This document shows, in pieces, positions 7,851 through 16,749 of a stretch of DNA of 64,000 bases. This stretch comes from Algoriphagus chordae (GTDB taxonomy: Bacteria; Bacteroidota; Bacteroidia; Cytophagales; Cyclobacteriaceae), in NCBI RefSeq assembly GCF_003254055.1, contig NZ_QKZT01000006.1, positions 148,472 to 212,471 of the forward strand, written 5' to 3'. Numbering within the stretch: position 1 is the first letter of the stretch; each line of letters opens with the position of its first letter. The notes below the pieces were generated by a model. That model was not told the DNA's origin and ran no database searches. It saw nothing but the letters and a program-made list of their open reading frames with translations. Both the position numbers and the translations under genes were made by a program.

Positions 7851-8534
7851 TTATTTTTTCCAGCCTCGCGTCATTTCTTTTTTGCCAGGAGGTCCAGGCA
7901 GGATTTCTACTTCAAGTCCCAATTCTTTCAGGTCTCTTCTCAGTTGGCCAGTGGCGCAGTAGGTCGTGAATATTCCACCAGGGTTAATCGATGAACAAAC
8001 CTTGTTTAATATGTCTTTTGTCCACATTTCTGGCTGTTTGCTCGGTGCGAATGCATCAAAGAAGACCACATCGCTAGGGTAGAGCACTACGTCTTGAAGG
8101 GTAGTTTTCTCCTTTTTCATATTGAAATATTCAGACATGATGATGCCTTTGTCCCAGTCAGCCTTGTGCACTCTTTGCAAATAAGGTTTGTAATGAAAAA
8201 TCGCATCGTCCATATCGCCGTAGTTTAACTGGGAATAAATATCCTCAGTTAGTGGAAATGGCTCAATGCTATGATAAAGCACTGGGATCTGATTTTGCTC
8301 CGCCCACACTAAAGTAAGCCAAGCGTTAAGTCCTGTACCGAATCCAACTTCAAAAACCCGGATTGGCGTTTTGTTTGGATTGTTGATTACCCAGGAGTCT
8401 AGTCCATATAGCATGCATATATGAATAGATTCTTTGAAAGCGCCTCCTAGATTGTGGTAGCTTTCTTTTAACTCTTCATTGTAAAGAGAATGTGAGCCAT
8501 CTTCTGTAGTGACAATTTTCAAGTTTTCGCTCAT
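7851..8534 (-). CDS. mnmD: tRNA 5-methylaminomethyl-2-thiouridine methyltransferase MnmD, 227 aa
   Basis: MnmD performs the last SAM-dependent methylation in making mnm5(s2)U at the tRNA wobble position. The fold is a Rossmann methyltransferase with the SAM motif RVFEVGFGTGLNAWLT, a downstream acidic strand (YHSIEPFPL) and the family block VVFFDAFAPSKQPEMWT near residue 160 (PF05430). It is the stand-alone form, without the FAD-dependent MnmC1 oxidase domain fused to it in E. coli. I start at ATG 8534 because it overlaps the ispF stop as ATGA; an in-frame ATG at 8558 lies inside ispF. Confidence 0.9.
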   Translation of the reverse strand: MSENLKIVTTEDGSHSLYNEELKESYHNLGGAFKESIHICMLYGLDSWVINNPNKTPIRVFEVGFGTGLNAWLTLVWAEQNQIPVLYHSIEPFPLTEDIYSQLNYGDMDDAIFHYKPYLQRVHKADWDKGIIMSEYFNMKKEKTTLQDVVLYPSDVVFFDAFAPSKQPEMWTKDILNKVCSSINPGGIFTTYCATGQLRRDLKELGLEVEILPGPPGKKEMTRGWKK

Positions 8535-9013
8535 ACCGAATAGATTAATGCTGTACAATATGCAGATACTCCTTCTTGTCTCCCGACAAACCCTAGTTTC
8601 TCAGTAGTAGTAGCTTTGATGGAAATATCATTTTCAGAGACATTCATCACTTCAGAAAGACATTTCTTCATTGTTGGGATATGAGGATTGACTTTAGGCA
8701 GCTGAAGGCAAATAGTAGTGTCTAAATTGCCTACTTCATAGCCAGCTTCACGAATAAGAACCATTACTTCGGTAAGCAGGATTTTGCTGTCGATTCCTTT
8801 GAATTTGGGGTCTTGATCTGAAAAGTGATGTCCGATATCGCGTAGATTGGCTGCGCCAAGAAGTGCGTCGCAGATCACATGAATCAGCACATCTGCATCG
8901 GAATGACCGACAGCGCCTTTCTCATACTCCAATTTGATCCCACCCAGCCAGAAGTCATAGCCTTCTTTGAGTTGATGGACATCGTAACCGAAACCTATTC
9001 TGAATTTGTTCAT
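8531..9013 (-). CDS. ispF: 2-C-methyl-D-erythritol 2,4-cyclodiphosphate synthase IspF, 160 aa
   Basis: IspF makes the cyclic diphosphate intermediate of the non-mevalonate isoprenoid pathway. The zinc ligands are visible as D11 and H13 in GYDVHQL and H45 in HSDADVLIHV. GHHFSDQDP and the C-terminal ATTTEKLGFVGRQEG are conserved family blocks. The length matches the trimeric enzyme. ATGA overlaps join it to the M16 peptidase gene upstream and to mnmD downstream. No other isoprenoid gene is in the window. Confidence 0.95.
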   Translation of the reverse strand: MNKFRIGFGYDVHQLKEGYDFWLGGIKLEYEKGAVGHSDADVLIHVICDALLGAANLRDIGHHFSDQDPKFKGIDSKILLTEVMVLIREAGYEVGNLDTTICLQLPKVNPHIPTMKKCLSEVMNVSENDISIKATTTEKLGFVGRQEGVSAYCTALIYSV

Positions 9014-10251
9014 GCAGGTACAGATTTATAATATAATACTGAGGAGTTTTCTTCACGGATCAGGCGATTGGCCCAAGTCATGATTTCATCTCCTTTTATT
9101 TTTGATTTATTTTCGAATTCCTCGTAATACAAGTCTGGGCTCCCGAGCTGTGCATAATTTGCCAGATTCATGGCTCGATTTAGCACTTGGATAGATTCAT
9201 AGGTTTTCATTGCTTCACCTTGATTCTTTACTTTTTGAAGCGAAAGGTCAGAGATTTCTGAAGTTAAGAATTTAGAAACTACCTCGTCCAATGCGTTTTC
9301 GGCTTCTTCTGCTGAAACTCCAGATTCCATTTTCCCAGAGAAGATCAATAAGCCAGGATCTACAGATCCCAAGATATACGCTCCTACAGCGGCGAAAAGT
9401 TTCCCGTTCTTCACCAAAGTTTGCTCTAGGAGAGAGCTCTTGCCAAAACCTATAATGTCCGTAATCAAGTCAGCCTCTAAATACCCCTCAGCCAATTTTG
9501 CTGGCATTTTGTAAGCTTTATATAAGGCGTCTGTGGGTACAGATGCTTCTACGATTTTGATTCTTTTGGTCAGTTGGGCTGGCTCAATTGGGATTTGCAG
9601 ATTTGATTTTGAAAGATTTGGGATAGGTTCAAACCATTTCTTCGCCAATTGCTCAACTTCAGCTTGAGTCACCGCTCCGGCTACGACCAAGACAGCATTG
9701 TCAGGTCTGTAGTTTGCCTGGTAGAAAGCCCAAACATCTTCCTGCGTGTAATTGATGATGTCATCCAGATTTTGCCCGATTGTAGGCCAGCGATACGGGT
9801 GGGTAGTGTACGCCAAATCCCGCAAATGATGAAATACATCGCCATAAGGCTGATTGAGGTAGCGCTGTTTGTATTCTTCCATCACTACTTTTCGCTGAGT
9901 TTCGATGGTTTTCTCACTTAGCGTCAGCTGCAGCATGCGATCAGATTCCAGCCAAAAAGCCGTTTCTAGATTGGCGGCGGGAATGGTGATGTAATAATTT
10001 GTAATGTCAGGACTGGTGAATGCGTTGCAGGCTCCTCCGACGCGCTCCAGTTCTCTATCGAAAACTGGGACATTGGCAGAACTTCCAAACATCAAGTGCT
10101 CGAAGAAATGGGCAAGTCCGGTTTTGCCGAGCTTTTCATTTCGGGATCCGACTTTATATAGCAGGTTGAAAACAGCGATTTTACTGCCGTGATCTTCGTG
10201 GACGATCACTTCCAGTCCGTTTTCTAGGAAAAATCTTGTGTAGGGTAGCAT
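9010..10251 (-). CDS. M16-family zinc metallopeptidase, 413 aa
   Basis: This is a pitrilysin/insulinase-like peptidase of the single-domain-pair (M16B) size. The inverted zinc motif HFFEH lies at residues 48-52, and the distal Glu is in RKVVMEEYKQRY about 75 residues later, so it is the catalytic and not the inactive type. The second half (from about residue 190) is the usual M16 C-terminal domain. No signal peptide is seen, so it is probably cytoplasmic. I start at MLPYTRFFL; the in-frame ATG at 10284 lies upstream of the putative promoter. It heads a three-gene operon with ispF and mnmD. Confidence 0.9.
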   Translation of the reverse strand: MLPYTRFFLENGLEVIVHEDHGSKIAVFNLLYKVGSRNEKLGKTGLAHFFEHLMFGSSANVPVFDRELERVGGACNAFTSPDITNYYITIPAANLETAFWLESDRMLQLTLSEKTIETQRKVVMEEYKQRYLNQPYGDVFHHLRDLAYTTHPYRWPTIGQNLDDIINYTQEDVWAFYQANYRPDNAVLVVAGAVTQAEVEQLAKKWFEPIPNLSKSNLQIPIEPAQLTKRIKIVEASVPTDALYKAYKMPAKLAEGYLEADLITDIIGFGKSSLLEQTLVKNGKLFAAVGAYILGSVDPGLLIFSGKMESGVSAEEAENALDEVVSKFLTSEISDLSLQKVKNQGEAMKTYESIQVLNRAMNLANYAQLGSPDLYYEEFENKSKIKGDEIMTWANRLIREENSSVLYYKSVPA

Positions 10252-10263
10252 AATTGTAGCTTG

Positions 10264-10271
10264 CAAAGCTA
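10264..10271 (-). promoter_or_regulatory. Putative -7 promoter element (TAGCTTTG) for the M16-ispF-mnmD operon
   Basis: On the minus strand TAGCTTTG (plus-strand CAAAGCTA) fits TAnnTTTG and ends 12 bp before the chosen ATG at 10251. The leader would be only a few bases long. No clear -33 TTTG is present. Confidence 0.4.
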
Positions 10272-10454
10272 AGATAATTGGCAATTTTGGCTAATCGGGA
10301 AGCCGTATTTTAAATAAACCTTCGGGCAAAAACTTCAGTTTAACCAGAAACAATCCCATTGATGTAAGCATTCCGTGTTTTTTCGAAAAAATAGCGAACT
10401 TTGGAATGATTGCCTAAGTTAGTTACCCTTTACAACCCTCAGCTCCGATTCCTT

Positions 10455-12020
10455 ATGAAGAAACATTGCGTAGAACTCCATCAAACCGGACAGTTTTCAC
10501 AATTTTTTTTAGATTACATCGGAGGAAAAAAGGCACTAGCTCCTTTTTATACTCATGAGCCTAAGTTGGAAAGCTTCAAACAGGCAATTGCGCAGAAGAC
10601 TTTTTCCGAAGGAAATAGAAAAGTGCTGGTCGGAGCATTACATAGCCAATATGCTAATCAGGAAGTGAGTCATGCTGTATCTTCGAATATTAAAGCTCTG
10701 GGGAATGAAGGTACTTTTACAGTTACTACTGGGCATCAACTGAATCTCTTCACAGGACCGCTATACTTCATTTACAAAATCGTTTCTACGATCAATCTTG
10801 CCAAGAAATTGGCGGAGACTTATCCTGAAAATAAGTTTATACCTGTGTATTGGATGGCGACGGAGGATCATGATTTTGACGAGATCAATTACTTCAAGCT
10901 TGATGGGAAAAAGTATCAGTGGAATTCTGAGCAAACTGGCGCTGTAGGAGATTTTGAGTTGGATAAGAGTTTCAAGGAATTTCTGAAGTCGGTTTCTTTC
11001 GCTCCGGAGGTTTTTCAAGAAGCTTATTCTACTTCCAAAACTTTAGCAGAGGCGGTAAGGAAATATGTAGACGCGCTGTTTGGTGATCAGGGGTTGATAA
11101 TCGTGGATGGTGATGATGCAAGCTTTAAAAGAGAATTTTCAGAAGTTATTCTTTCCGATTTGTTTGAGCATAGTCCGTTTGAGAAGGCTACTGAGGCCAC
11201 AGAGGCGTTGGAAAAATTGGGTTACAGCAGTCAGATATTTCCCCGAGAAGTCAATTTCTTTTACCTGGATAAGGGAGTGAGAGAACGGATTGAAAAAATG
11301 GAATCAGGGTTTGGAGTCGTAAATACCGAATTGCGATTTACAGATGAGGAAATGAAGGCCTTGGTAGAAAAACATCCAGAGCGTTTCAGTCCAAATGTGG
11401 TTCTAAGACCATTGTATCAAGAAGTGATCCTGCCAAACCTAGCCTATCTTGGAGGTCCAGCTGAAGTGGTGTATTGGCTTCAGTTGAAAGGAGTGTTTGA
11501 TCAGTTTGAGGTTCCTTTCCCTGTTTTATTGCCTCGTAATTTTGCTTTGCTGATCAACGAGAAAGTGCAGCGTAAAATGAAGCAGTTGAATTGGGATGTT
11601 GAAGACCTTTTCGTGGATGTAGAATATTGGAAAAAGACTTTCGTAAAATCTGAGGCTAGCATGGATATAGAACTGGCCAAGCAAAAGGAGATTATTTCTG
11701 CTATTTACGACATCAAGGGTAAGGAAGCAGCACATTTGGAGAAAAGTCTAGAAAATGCTTTTGAGGCTGGAAAAGTGCGCTCCTTGAAAATTATCGATCA
11801 GATGGCTACGAAACTCCGTAAGGCTGAAGAGCGCAGATTGCATACTCAAATAGAACGTGCCTGTTGTATTCAGGAGCTTGTGAAGCCAGGTGGAAGTCCG
11901 CAGGAACGGGTGGTGAATATGATGCAGTTTTACCTGAGTAATCCTGATCTGATCTCAGAGTTGTTGGGTTGTTTTGATCCGCTGGATTTCAGAATGATGG
12001 TGCTGACCCATGAGTCTTGA
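10455..12020 (+). CDS. bshC: Putative cysteine ligase BshC (bacillithiol synthesis), 521 aa
   Basis: BshC is the proposed enzyme joining cysteine to glucosaminyl-malate in bacillithiol synthesis. The N-terminus VELHQTGQFSQFFLDYI, the nucleotide-binding-like TVTTGHQLNLFTGPLYFIYKI near residue 100, and WMATEDHDFDEIN are family hallmarks. A Rossmann-like core follows, then a C-terminal coiled coil (about residues 410-480). The open frame reaches a TTG at 10410, but MKKHCVELHQTG at 10455 agrees with the usual family start. The end overlaps the next gene by 11 bp. The bshA and bshB genes are not in the window. Confidence 0.9.
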   Translation: MKKHCVELHQTGQFSQFFLDYIGGKKALAPFYTHEPKLESFKQAIAQKTFSEGNRKVLVGALHSQYANQEVSHAVSSNIKALGNEGTFTVTTGHQLNLFTGPLYFIYKIVSTINLAKKLAETYPENKFIPVYWMATEDHDFDEINYFKLDGKKYQWNSEQTGAVGDFELDKSFKEFLKSVSFAPEVFQEAYSTSKTLAEAVRKYVDALFGDQGLIIVDGDDASFKREFSEVILSDLFEHSPFEKATEATEALEKLGYSSQIFPREVNFFYLDKGVRERIEKMESGFGVVNTELRFTDEEMKALVEKHPERFSPNVVLRPLYQEVILPNLAYLGGPAEVVYWLQLKGVFDQFEVPFPVLLPRNFALLINEKVQRKMKQLNWDVEDLFVDVEYWKKTFVKSEASMDIELAKQKEIISAIYDIKGKEAAHLEKSLENAFEAGKVRSLKIIDQMATKLRKAEERRLHTQIERACCIQELVKPGGSPQERVVNMMQFYLSNPDLISELLGCFDPLDFRMMVLTHES

Positions 12021-12582
12021 AAAGAACCAGTTAAGAACTTTTTATAAAAGCCTTCGTGCGGCTTTGACTGATGAAGAATTGGAGAGAAAATCTCTTGAGA
12101 TCAGGGATAATGTGATTGCATTTTTAAGTGAGAGAAAAGAGCTAACCCATTTTCATCTGTTTTTCCCCATACCCAAACAACGAGAGGTTAATACCTATCC
12201 AATCAAAAATTATCTTGAGAATAAGGGATGCGCTATATATACTTCAAGAGTGGGGTCAGATTCTTTGGCGTTACAAACCTTGTTTCTGAAGCACGATACA
12301 GAGTTTCAGTTTGACAGCTGGGGGATTCCGGTTCCATTAGATTTTGACTTGGTGAACAATGAATCCATTCAAGCGGTTTTTGTCCCCTTGTTAGCATTCG
12401 ATCAAAAGGGAAATAGGATAGGATTTGGAAAGGGGTATTATGATGTGTTTTTGGCAAGTCTAGATCCTTCGGTTTTGAAGATCGGCTTAAGTTTTTTTTC
12501 GCCAGAAGTGAGTATTCCCTCTGAATTGCACGATGTGCCGCTAGATTATTGCATCACTACCGAAAGTGTCATTATTTTTTGA
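12010..12582 (+). CDS. 5-formyltetrahydrofolate cyclo-ligase, 190 aa
   Basis: This ATP-dependent enzyme converts 5-formyl-THF to 5,10-methenyl-THF and returns it to one-carbon metabolism. Family blocks are visible: an N-terminal helical region with LRTFYKSLRAAL, HFHLFFPIPKQREVNTYPI, VFVPLLAFDQKGNRIGFGKGYYD (ATP/substrate loop GxGKGYYD), and the C-terminal PLDYCITT. Length is normal. The start codon lies within the end of bshC, so translation is probably coupled. Confidence 0.92.
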   Translation: MSLEKNQLRTFYKSLRAALTDEELERKSLEIRDNVIAFLSERKELTHFHLFFPIPKQREVNTYPIKNYLENKGCAIYTSRVGSDSLALQTLFLKHDTEFQFDSWGIPVPLDFDLVNNESIQAVFVPLLAFDQKGNRIGFGKGYYDVFLASLDPSVLKIGLSFFSPEVSIPSELHDVPLDYCITTESVIIF

Positions 12583-13491
12583 TTTTCTAATAAAAGGTCA
12601 GGAAAGCTAAAATTCTTTATTGTAGCTCGGATTGTACTTATTCGAAGATTTGATCTGAATGAGAATTAGGATGTCCATTTCTGGATTTTGTGAGTTGATT
12701 AGAATTGGCCAAAAGGCCTAGAAACCGCAGTTCTTAGTTTGCCAATTGATCGGTATTATCCATTATATGCGATAGGTGCAATTTTAGGGGTAGAATACAA
12801 TATCCGCAGAAATACCATTTCTGTAATGTTTTTATGCATTCAGCATATAATTTTATGGTGTTTATGCTCGCTAATAGGGGTCGATTGATCTATGATTTAC
12901 GATTTAGGTGATGATTTGGCATAATTTGTAATTATTTCAAACCTACTATTGAAAATAGCGCAAGATTTTAAACTGATTTACCAAAAATTTGACCCATATA
13001 TTGCAAAAAATACATTTTTATATCCATGATGTTCTGCATAATCCACGTAATTAAAATTATATTTTGTTTAGGTCTAGGTTTTAGGTATTAGTTCTAAAAT
13101 ATTCTGTAATAGCTCCTTTATCTTCTATATAATCTTTTTTTTCCCAAATTTAAACATTTTTTCATTTTGTGCGATTATGCACATTTGCAAAATATTATTC
13201 TGACTTTGGGGGGATATCAGATGTTTCGTGTTAATTTTTGTTAATGAGCGCATCTGTGCCGAATATTCAATTCTTTTAGCCACTTAAACAAAATTCTAGC
13301 CATTGATTGAAAATAATCTCCTATAATTTACCTATTTGATAAATAAATTATTCTATAACAATTAATTGTATTCTAAATATTCTTATTTGATTATAAAATA
13401 TAACTTTTATTATCCCCAGTCTTTACAATAGGGCATTTTGATATTCACTTGAAAGGGATTTTATTTACGTATCAACTAAACTAAATACCTT
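12583..13491. other. 909-bp AT-rich gene-free region upstream of the SusC operon
   Basis: No open frame of 60 codons or more is present, and I see no tRNA-like clover-leaf. The stretch is visibly more AT-rich than its neighbours. AATTGGC at 12703-12709 is matched by GCCAATT at 12741-12747, with GGCCAAAAGGCC overlapping the left arm. TATGATTTACGATTTA at 12891-12906 resembles repeats at 23.9 and 59.4 kb. No exact TAnnTTTG element was found in the last 300 bp. The promoter and control region of the SusC operon should lie here, but I cannot place it. Confidence 0.5.
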
Positions 13492-16400
13492 ATGAGAAAA
13501 GCTTTACTCTTGGTTGTTGCGCTTTTCACCATGACCCTCAGCTATGAGGTGTCGGCGCAGCAACGGGTAATTACCGGTACGGTAATTTCCGAGGAAGACG
13601 GGCTCGGTTTGCCAGGGGCAACCGTACTCGTGAAAGGTACTACAGTGGGGACTACCACCGATCTAGATGGTAATTACTCCATTACAGTGCCTGCAGGTTC
13701 TGATGTATTGATTTACACTTTTGTCGGTTTGAAGCCTTCAGAAGAAACTATCGGCAACAGAAGTGTTATTAATGTCACCCTGAAAACAGATGCAGCTCAG
13801 CTATCCGAAGTGGTGGTGACGGCGATCGGTGTGGAAAGGGAGAAAAAAGCCTTGGGTTATGCGGTCAGCACAGTAGGTGACGAGCAGCTCGAGAATCGTC
13901 CTGAGCAAGACGTGTCACGCGTACTGCAAGGAAAAGTACCAGGTGTGAATATCACCGCCACCAATGGTATGTCTGGTTCGGGTACTAACATGGTAATTAG
14001 AGGTTACTCCTCAGCTACCGGTTCTAACCAGCCTTTATTCGTAGTAGATGGTGTTCCATTCAATACGAATACAAACAACACCAATGGTTTTACTACTGGT
14101 GGTGCTGCTACCTCATCTCGTTTCTTGGATATTGACCCAAACAATATTGAGACTATCTCAGTGTTGAAAGGTCTATCTGCTACCGTACTTTACGGTGATC
14201 AGGGTAGAAATGGTGTGGTTTTGATCACTACGAAATCTGGTTCTTCTAAAAGAAGTGCCGCTGAAGTGACCATCAATCAATCGTTCTTTGCCAATAAAGC
14301 GGCTTCTTTGCCAACTTATGGTACTGAATATGGTAATGGTTTCCAGCAAGCTCCAGGCTTCTTCTTCTCTAACTTCGGTCCGGGATTGAATGACGGTTTG
14401 ACTATTGACAATCCAATTGCAAAATCATCTCTTGCCTCGATCAGAAATGCCTTCCCAGAATATTGGGTAGATGGAATCGTAGGTGGAACCCCTACTCCGT
14501 ATGAGTATAAGTCTTATGAGGATCCTTCTACAGCTTTCTTTAGAACAGGATTGGTTAGTAATACTTCTGTTCAGGTGGCTGGTGGCTCTGATAGAACAGG
14601 TTTCAACGCTAGCTTTGGCTTCACAGATGATGAAGGATTTACTCCAGGTAACGAATTGATCAAATACAACTTTGGTCTTGGTGTTAATTCTGCAGTAACT
14701 GATAAATTGTCTATCAACTCCAGCTTTACCTTTGCGATCACAGATTTGGAGTCTCCACCTGTGAATGCTGCTTTTGGTTCTGGTCCTTCCGGTGGTATTC
14801 CTTCCGTATTTGGACACGTATTGTATACTCCTAGATCTGTGGATTTGGCTGGTCTTCCTTGGAATAATCCAGTAGATAACAGCTCAGTATATTACCGAGG
14901 TGGTAATGATATTGTAAATCCAATCTGGTTGGTAAATAATTATGTGAATACTTCGGATGTGAAGAGATTCTTTAATGCGACATCATTGATCTATGATGTT
15001 TCAGATAATTTCTCAATAACCTATAGATTCGGTTTGGATACCTATGGTGAGAAACAAGAGCTTCGCTATAACAAAGGAGGACCTTCTAGTAGCTTAGCTA
15101 CTCAATCTGGTTATTACAGAACGATCAATATCGTCAATACTATCTGGAACCAGGATTTGGTCCTCAATTGGAAGAAAGAATTCTCTGATAAGTTTGGAAT
15201 GAGTGTTTTGCTTGGTGGTAACTCCAGATATGATTCTTATATCCAGGATGGTGTAGCTTCCCAAGGTCAGCTGGCTTATAACTTGTTCCGTCATTCTAAC
15301 TTCACGAATTCATCTTCTAATGATGCTTATTCTGGAGGTACGATGAATAGAACGGAAGAGCAAAGAAGAATGGGTATATATGCCAACGTGACATTGGATT
15401 ATTCAAGCTTCTTGTATTTGAACTTAGTTGCGAGAAATGACTGGACTTCTACGGTAGAAAAAGAAAATAGAAGAATTCTTTATCCTGGTGCTTCTGTTTC
15501 CTTCATCCCAACTTCAGCATTCAACTGGAATTCTTCCACCTTGAATGAATTGAAAGTGAGGTTAGGATATGGTACTTCAGCAGGATTCCCTTCTCCATAT
15601 CGTACAAGAAATACACTTGATCAAAGTGCCAGAGCATTTGTGAGAGATGGTTCCGTGACTCAAACTCACTCTGTATCAAATAGTTTAGGAAATCCTAACT
15701 TGAAACCAGAGCTTCTTGAGGAATTGGAATTAGGTATAGAAGCATCGATGTTCAATAACAAATTGAAGTTTGATCTGTCCTTATACGAGAAAAACACAAA
15801 CGACATGATCACTAATGCTCCTATTGATCCATCTACTGGTTTTACCAGCACCTTGATCAATATCGGTAAAATCAGAACAAGAGGCGTGGAATTTCAGGCA
15901 ACTGTAACTCCGATCTCAACAGCTTCTGGTTTCACTTGGAACTCCATCGTCAACTGGGGTATGTACAGATCACAAACAATGGAATTAGGCTTCGGTCTTG
16001 AAGAAGTTGTGGTAGCTGGATTTACTACTCTCGGTAACTTCGCTATTCCTGGTGAACCTTTCAACGTTATCAAAGGAACTGGCTTCGCTAGAGATCCAGA
16101 TGGCAATCCTATTGTATTGTCTGATGGTATTTATCAGGCTGATCCTAATTTGAAAATCATCGGTGATCCTAATCCTAAATGGAATAGCTCATGGATAAAC
16201 ACCTTCTCATTCAAAGGCTTTACCCTTTCTGCAATGCTGGAGTACAGACACAAAGGAGATGTATTCTCCAATACTGTGACTGCTACGCTTGCTAGGGGTG
16301 TGACTAAAGATCCTGTTGCTGATAGGGAATTGACCTATATTATGCCAGGTGTAAGACAAGACGGTACGAATGCTGACGGTACGGCCAATTATATCAAGAA

Positions 16401-16731
16401 TGACATTCAGATTTCTGCATCAGATTATTTCTTCTCTGGTTATCAAGGAAGAACAGATGAGCCGAATGTGTTCGATGGTTCTATGATCCGTCTTCGTGAA
16501 TTGTCTCTTGCCTATGAATTGCCAACTGGCCTAATGGCCAAGTCTCCATTCAAAAGAGCCTCTATCGCTGTAAGTGGGAGTAACTTATGGTTCAAAGCCT
16601 TGAATTTCCCTCCAAACATGAATTATGATGTGGATGTGTTGGGAACTGGTGTAGGCAACGGTCTTGGTTTCGACTTCGTGACTGGTCCTAGCTCTAGAAG
16701 AATTGGTGGTACGGTAACTCTTACATTCTAA
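13492..16731 (+). CDS. SusC/RagA-family TonB-dependent outer-membrane receptor, 1079 aa
   Basis: It forms the outer-membrane channel of a SusCD uptake pair energised by TonB. A signal peptide (cleavage after YEVSA, near residue 22) is followed by a carboxypeptidase-regulatory-like domain (about 25-100, ITGTVISEEDGLGLPGATV, TTDLDGNYSI). The plug domain spans about 120-250 with SRVLQGKVPGVNI, FVVDGVPFN and the SusC-specific ISVLKGLSATVLYGDQGRNGV. The rest is beta-barrel, ending in RRIGGTVTLTF with a terminal aromatic. There is no N-terminal STN domain, so no anti-sigma signalling is expected. SusD and another lipoprotein follow at 18-19 bp spacings. The substrate is unknown. Confidence 0.95.
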   Translation: MRKALLLVVALFTMTLSYEVSAQQRVITGTVISEEDGLGLPGATVLVKGTTVGTTTDLDGNYSITVPAGSDVLIYTFVGLKPSEETIGNRSVINVTLKTDAAQLSEVVVTAIGVEREKKALGYAVSTVGDEQLENRPEQDVSRVLQGKVPGVNITATNGMSGSGTNMVIRGYSSATGSNQPLFVVDGVPFNTNTNNTNGFTTGGAATSSRFLDIDPNNIETISVLKGLSATVLYGDQGRNGVVLITTKSGSSKRSAAEVTINQSFFANKAASLPTYGTEYGNGFQQAPGFFFSNFGPGLNDGLTIDNPIAKSSLASIRNAFPEYWVDGIVGGTPTPYEYKSYEDPSTAFFRTGLVSNTSVQVAGGSDRTGFNASFGFTDDEGFTPGNELIKYNFGLGVNSAVTDKLSINSSFTFAITDLESPPVNAAFGSGPSGGIPSVFGHVLYTPRSVDLAGLPWNNPVDNSSVYYRGGNDIVNPIWLVNNYVNTSDVKRFFNATSLIYDVSDNFSITYRFGLDTYGEKQELRYNKGGPSSSLATQSGYYRTINIVNTIWNQDLVLNWKKEFSDKFGMSVLLGGNSRYDSYIQDGVASQGQLAYNLFRHSNFTNSSSNDAYSGGTMNRTEEQRRMGIYANVTLDYSSFLYLNLVARNDWTSTVEKENRRILYPGASVSFIPTSAFNWNSSTLNELKVRLGYGTSAGFPSPYRTRNTLDQSARAFVRDGSVTQTHSVSNSLGNPNLKPELLEELELGIEASMFNNKLKFDLSLYEKNTNDMITNAPIDPSTGFTSTLINIGKIRTRGVEFQATVTPISTASGFTWNSIVNWGMYRSQTMELGFGLEEVVVAGFTTLGNFAIPGEPFNVIKGTGFARDPDGNPIVLSDGIYQADPNLKIIGDPNPKWNSSWINTFSFKGFTLSAMLEYRHKGDVFSNTVTATLARGVTKDPVADRELTYIMPGVRQDGTNADGTANYIKNDIQISASDYFFSGYQGRTDEPNVFDGSMIRLRELSLAYELPTGLMAKSPFKRASIAVSGSNLWFKALNFPPNMNYDVDVLGTGVGNGLGFDFVTGPSSRRIGGTVTLTF

Positions 16732-16749
16732 TTCCAAAACTGAACTAAA

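Noticed and set aside
10410..10454. Longer bshC start at TTG 10410
   Set aside because: The extra 15 residues do not match the family N-terminus, and GAACTTTG at about 10396-10403 (one base off the promoter consensus) would make that start leaderless.
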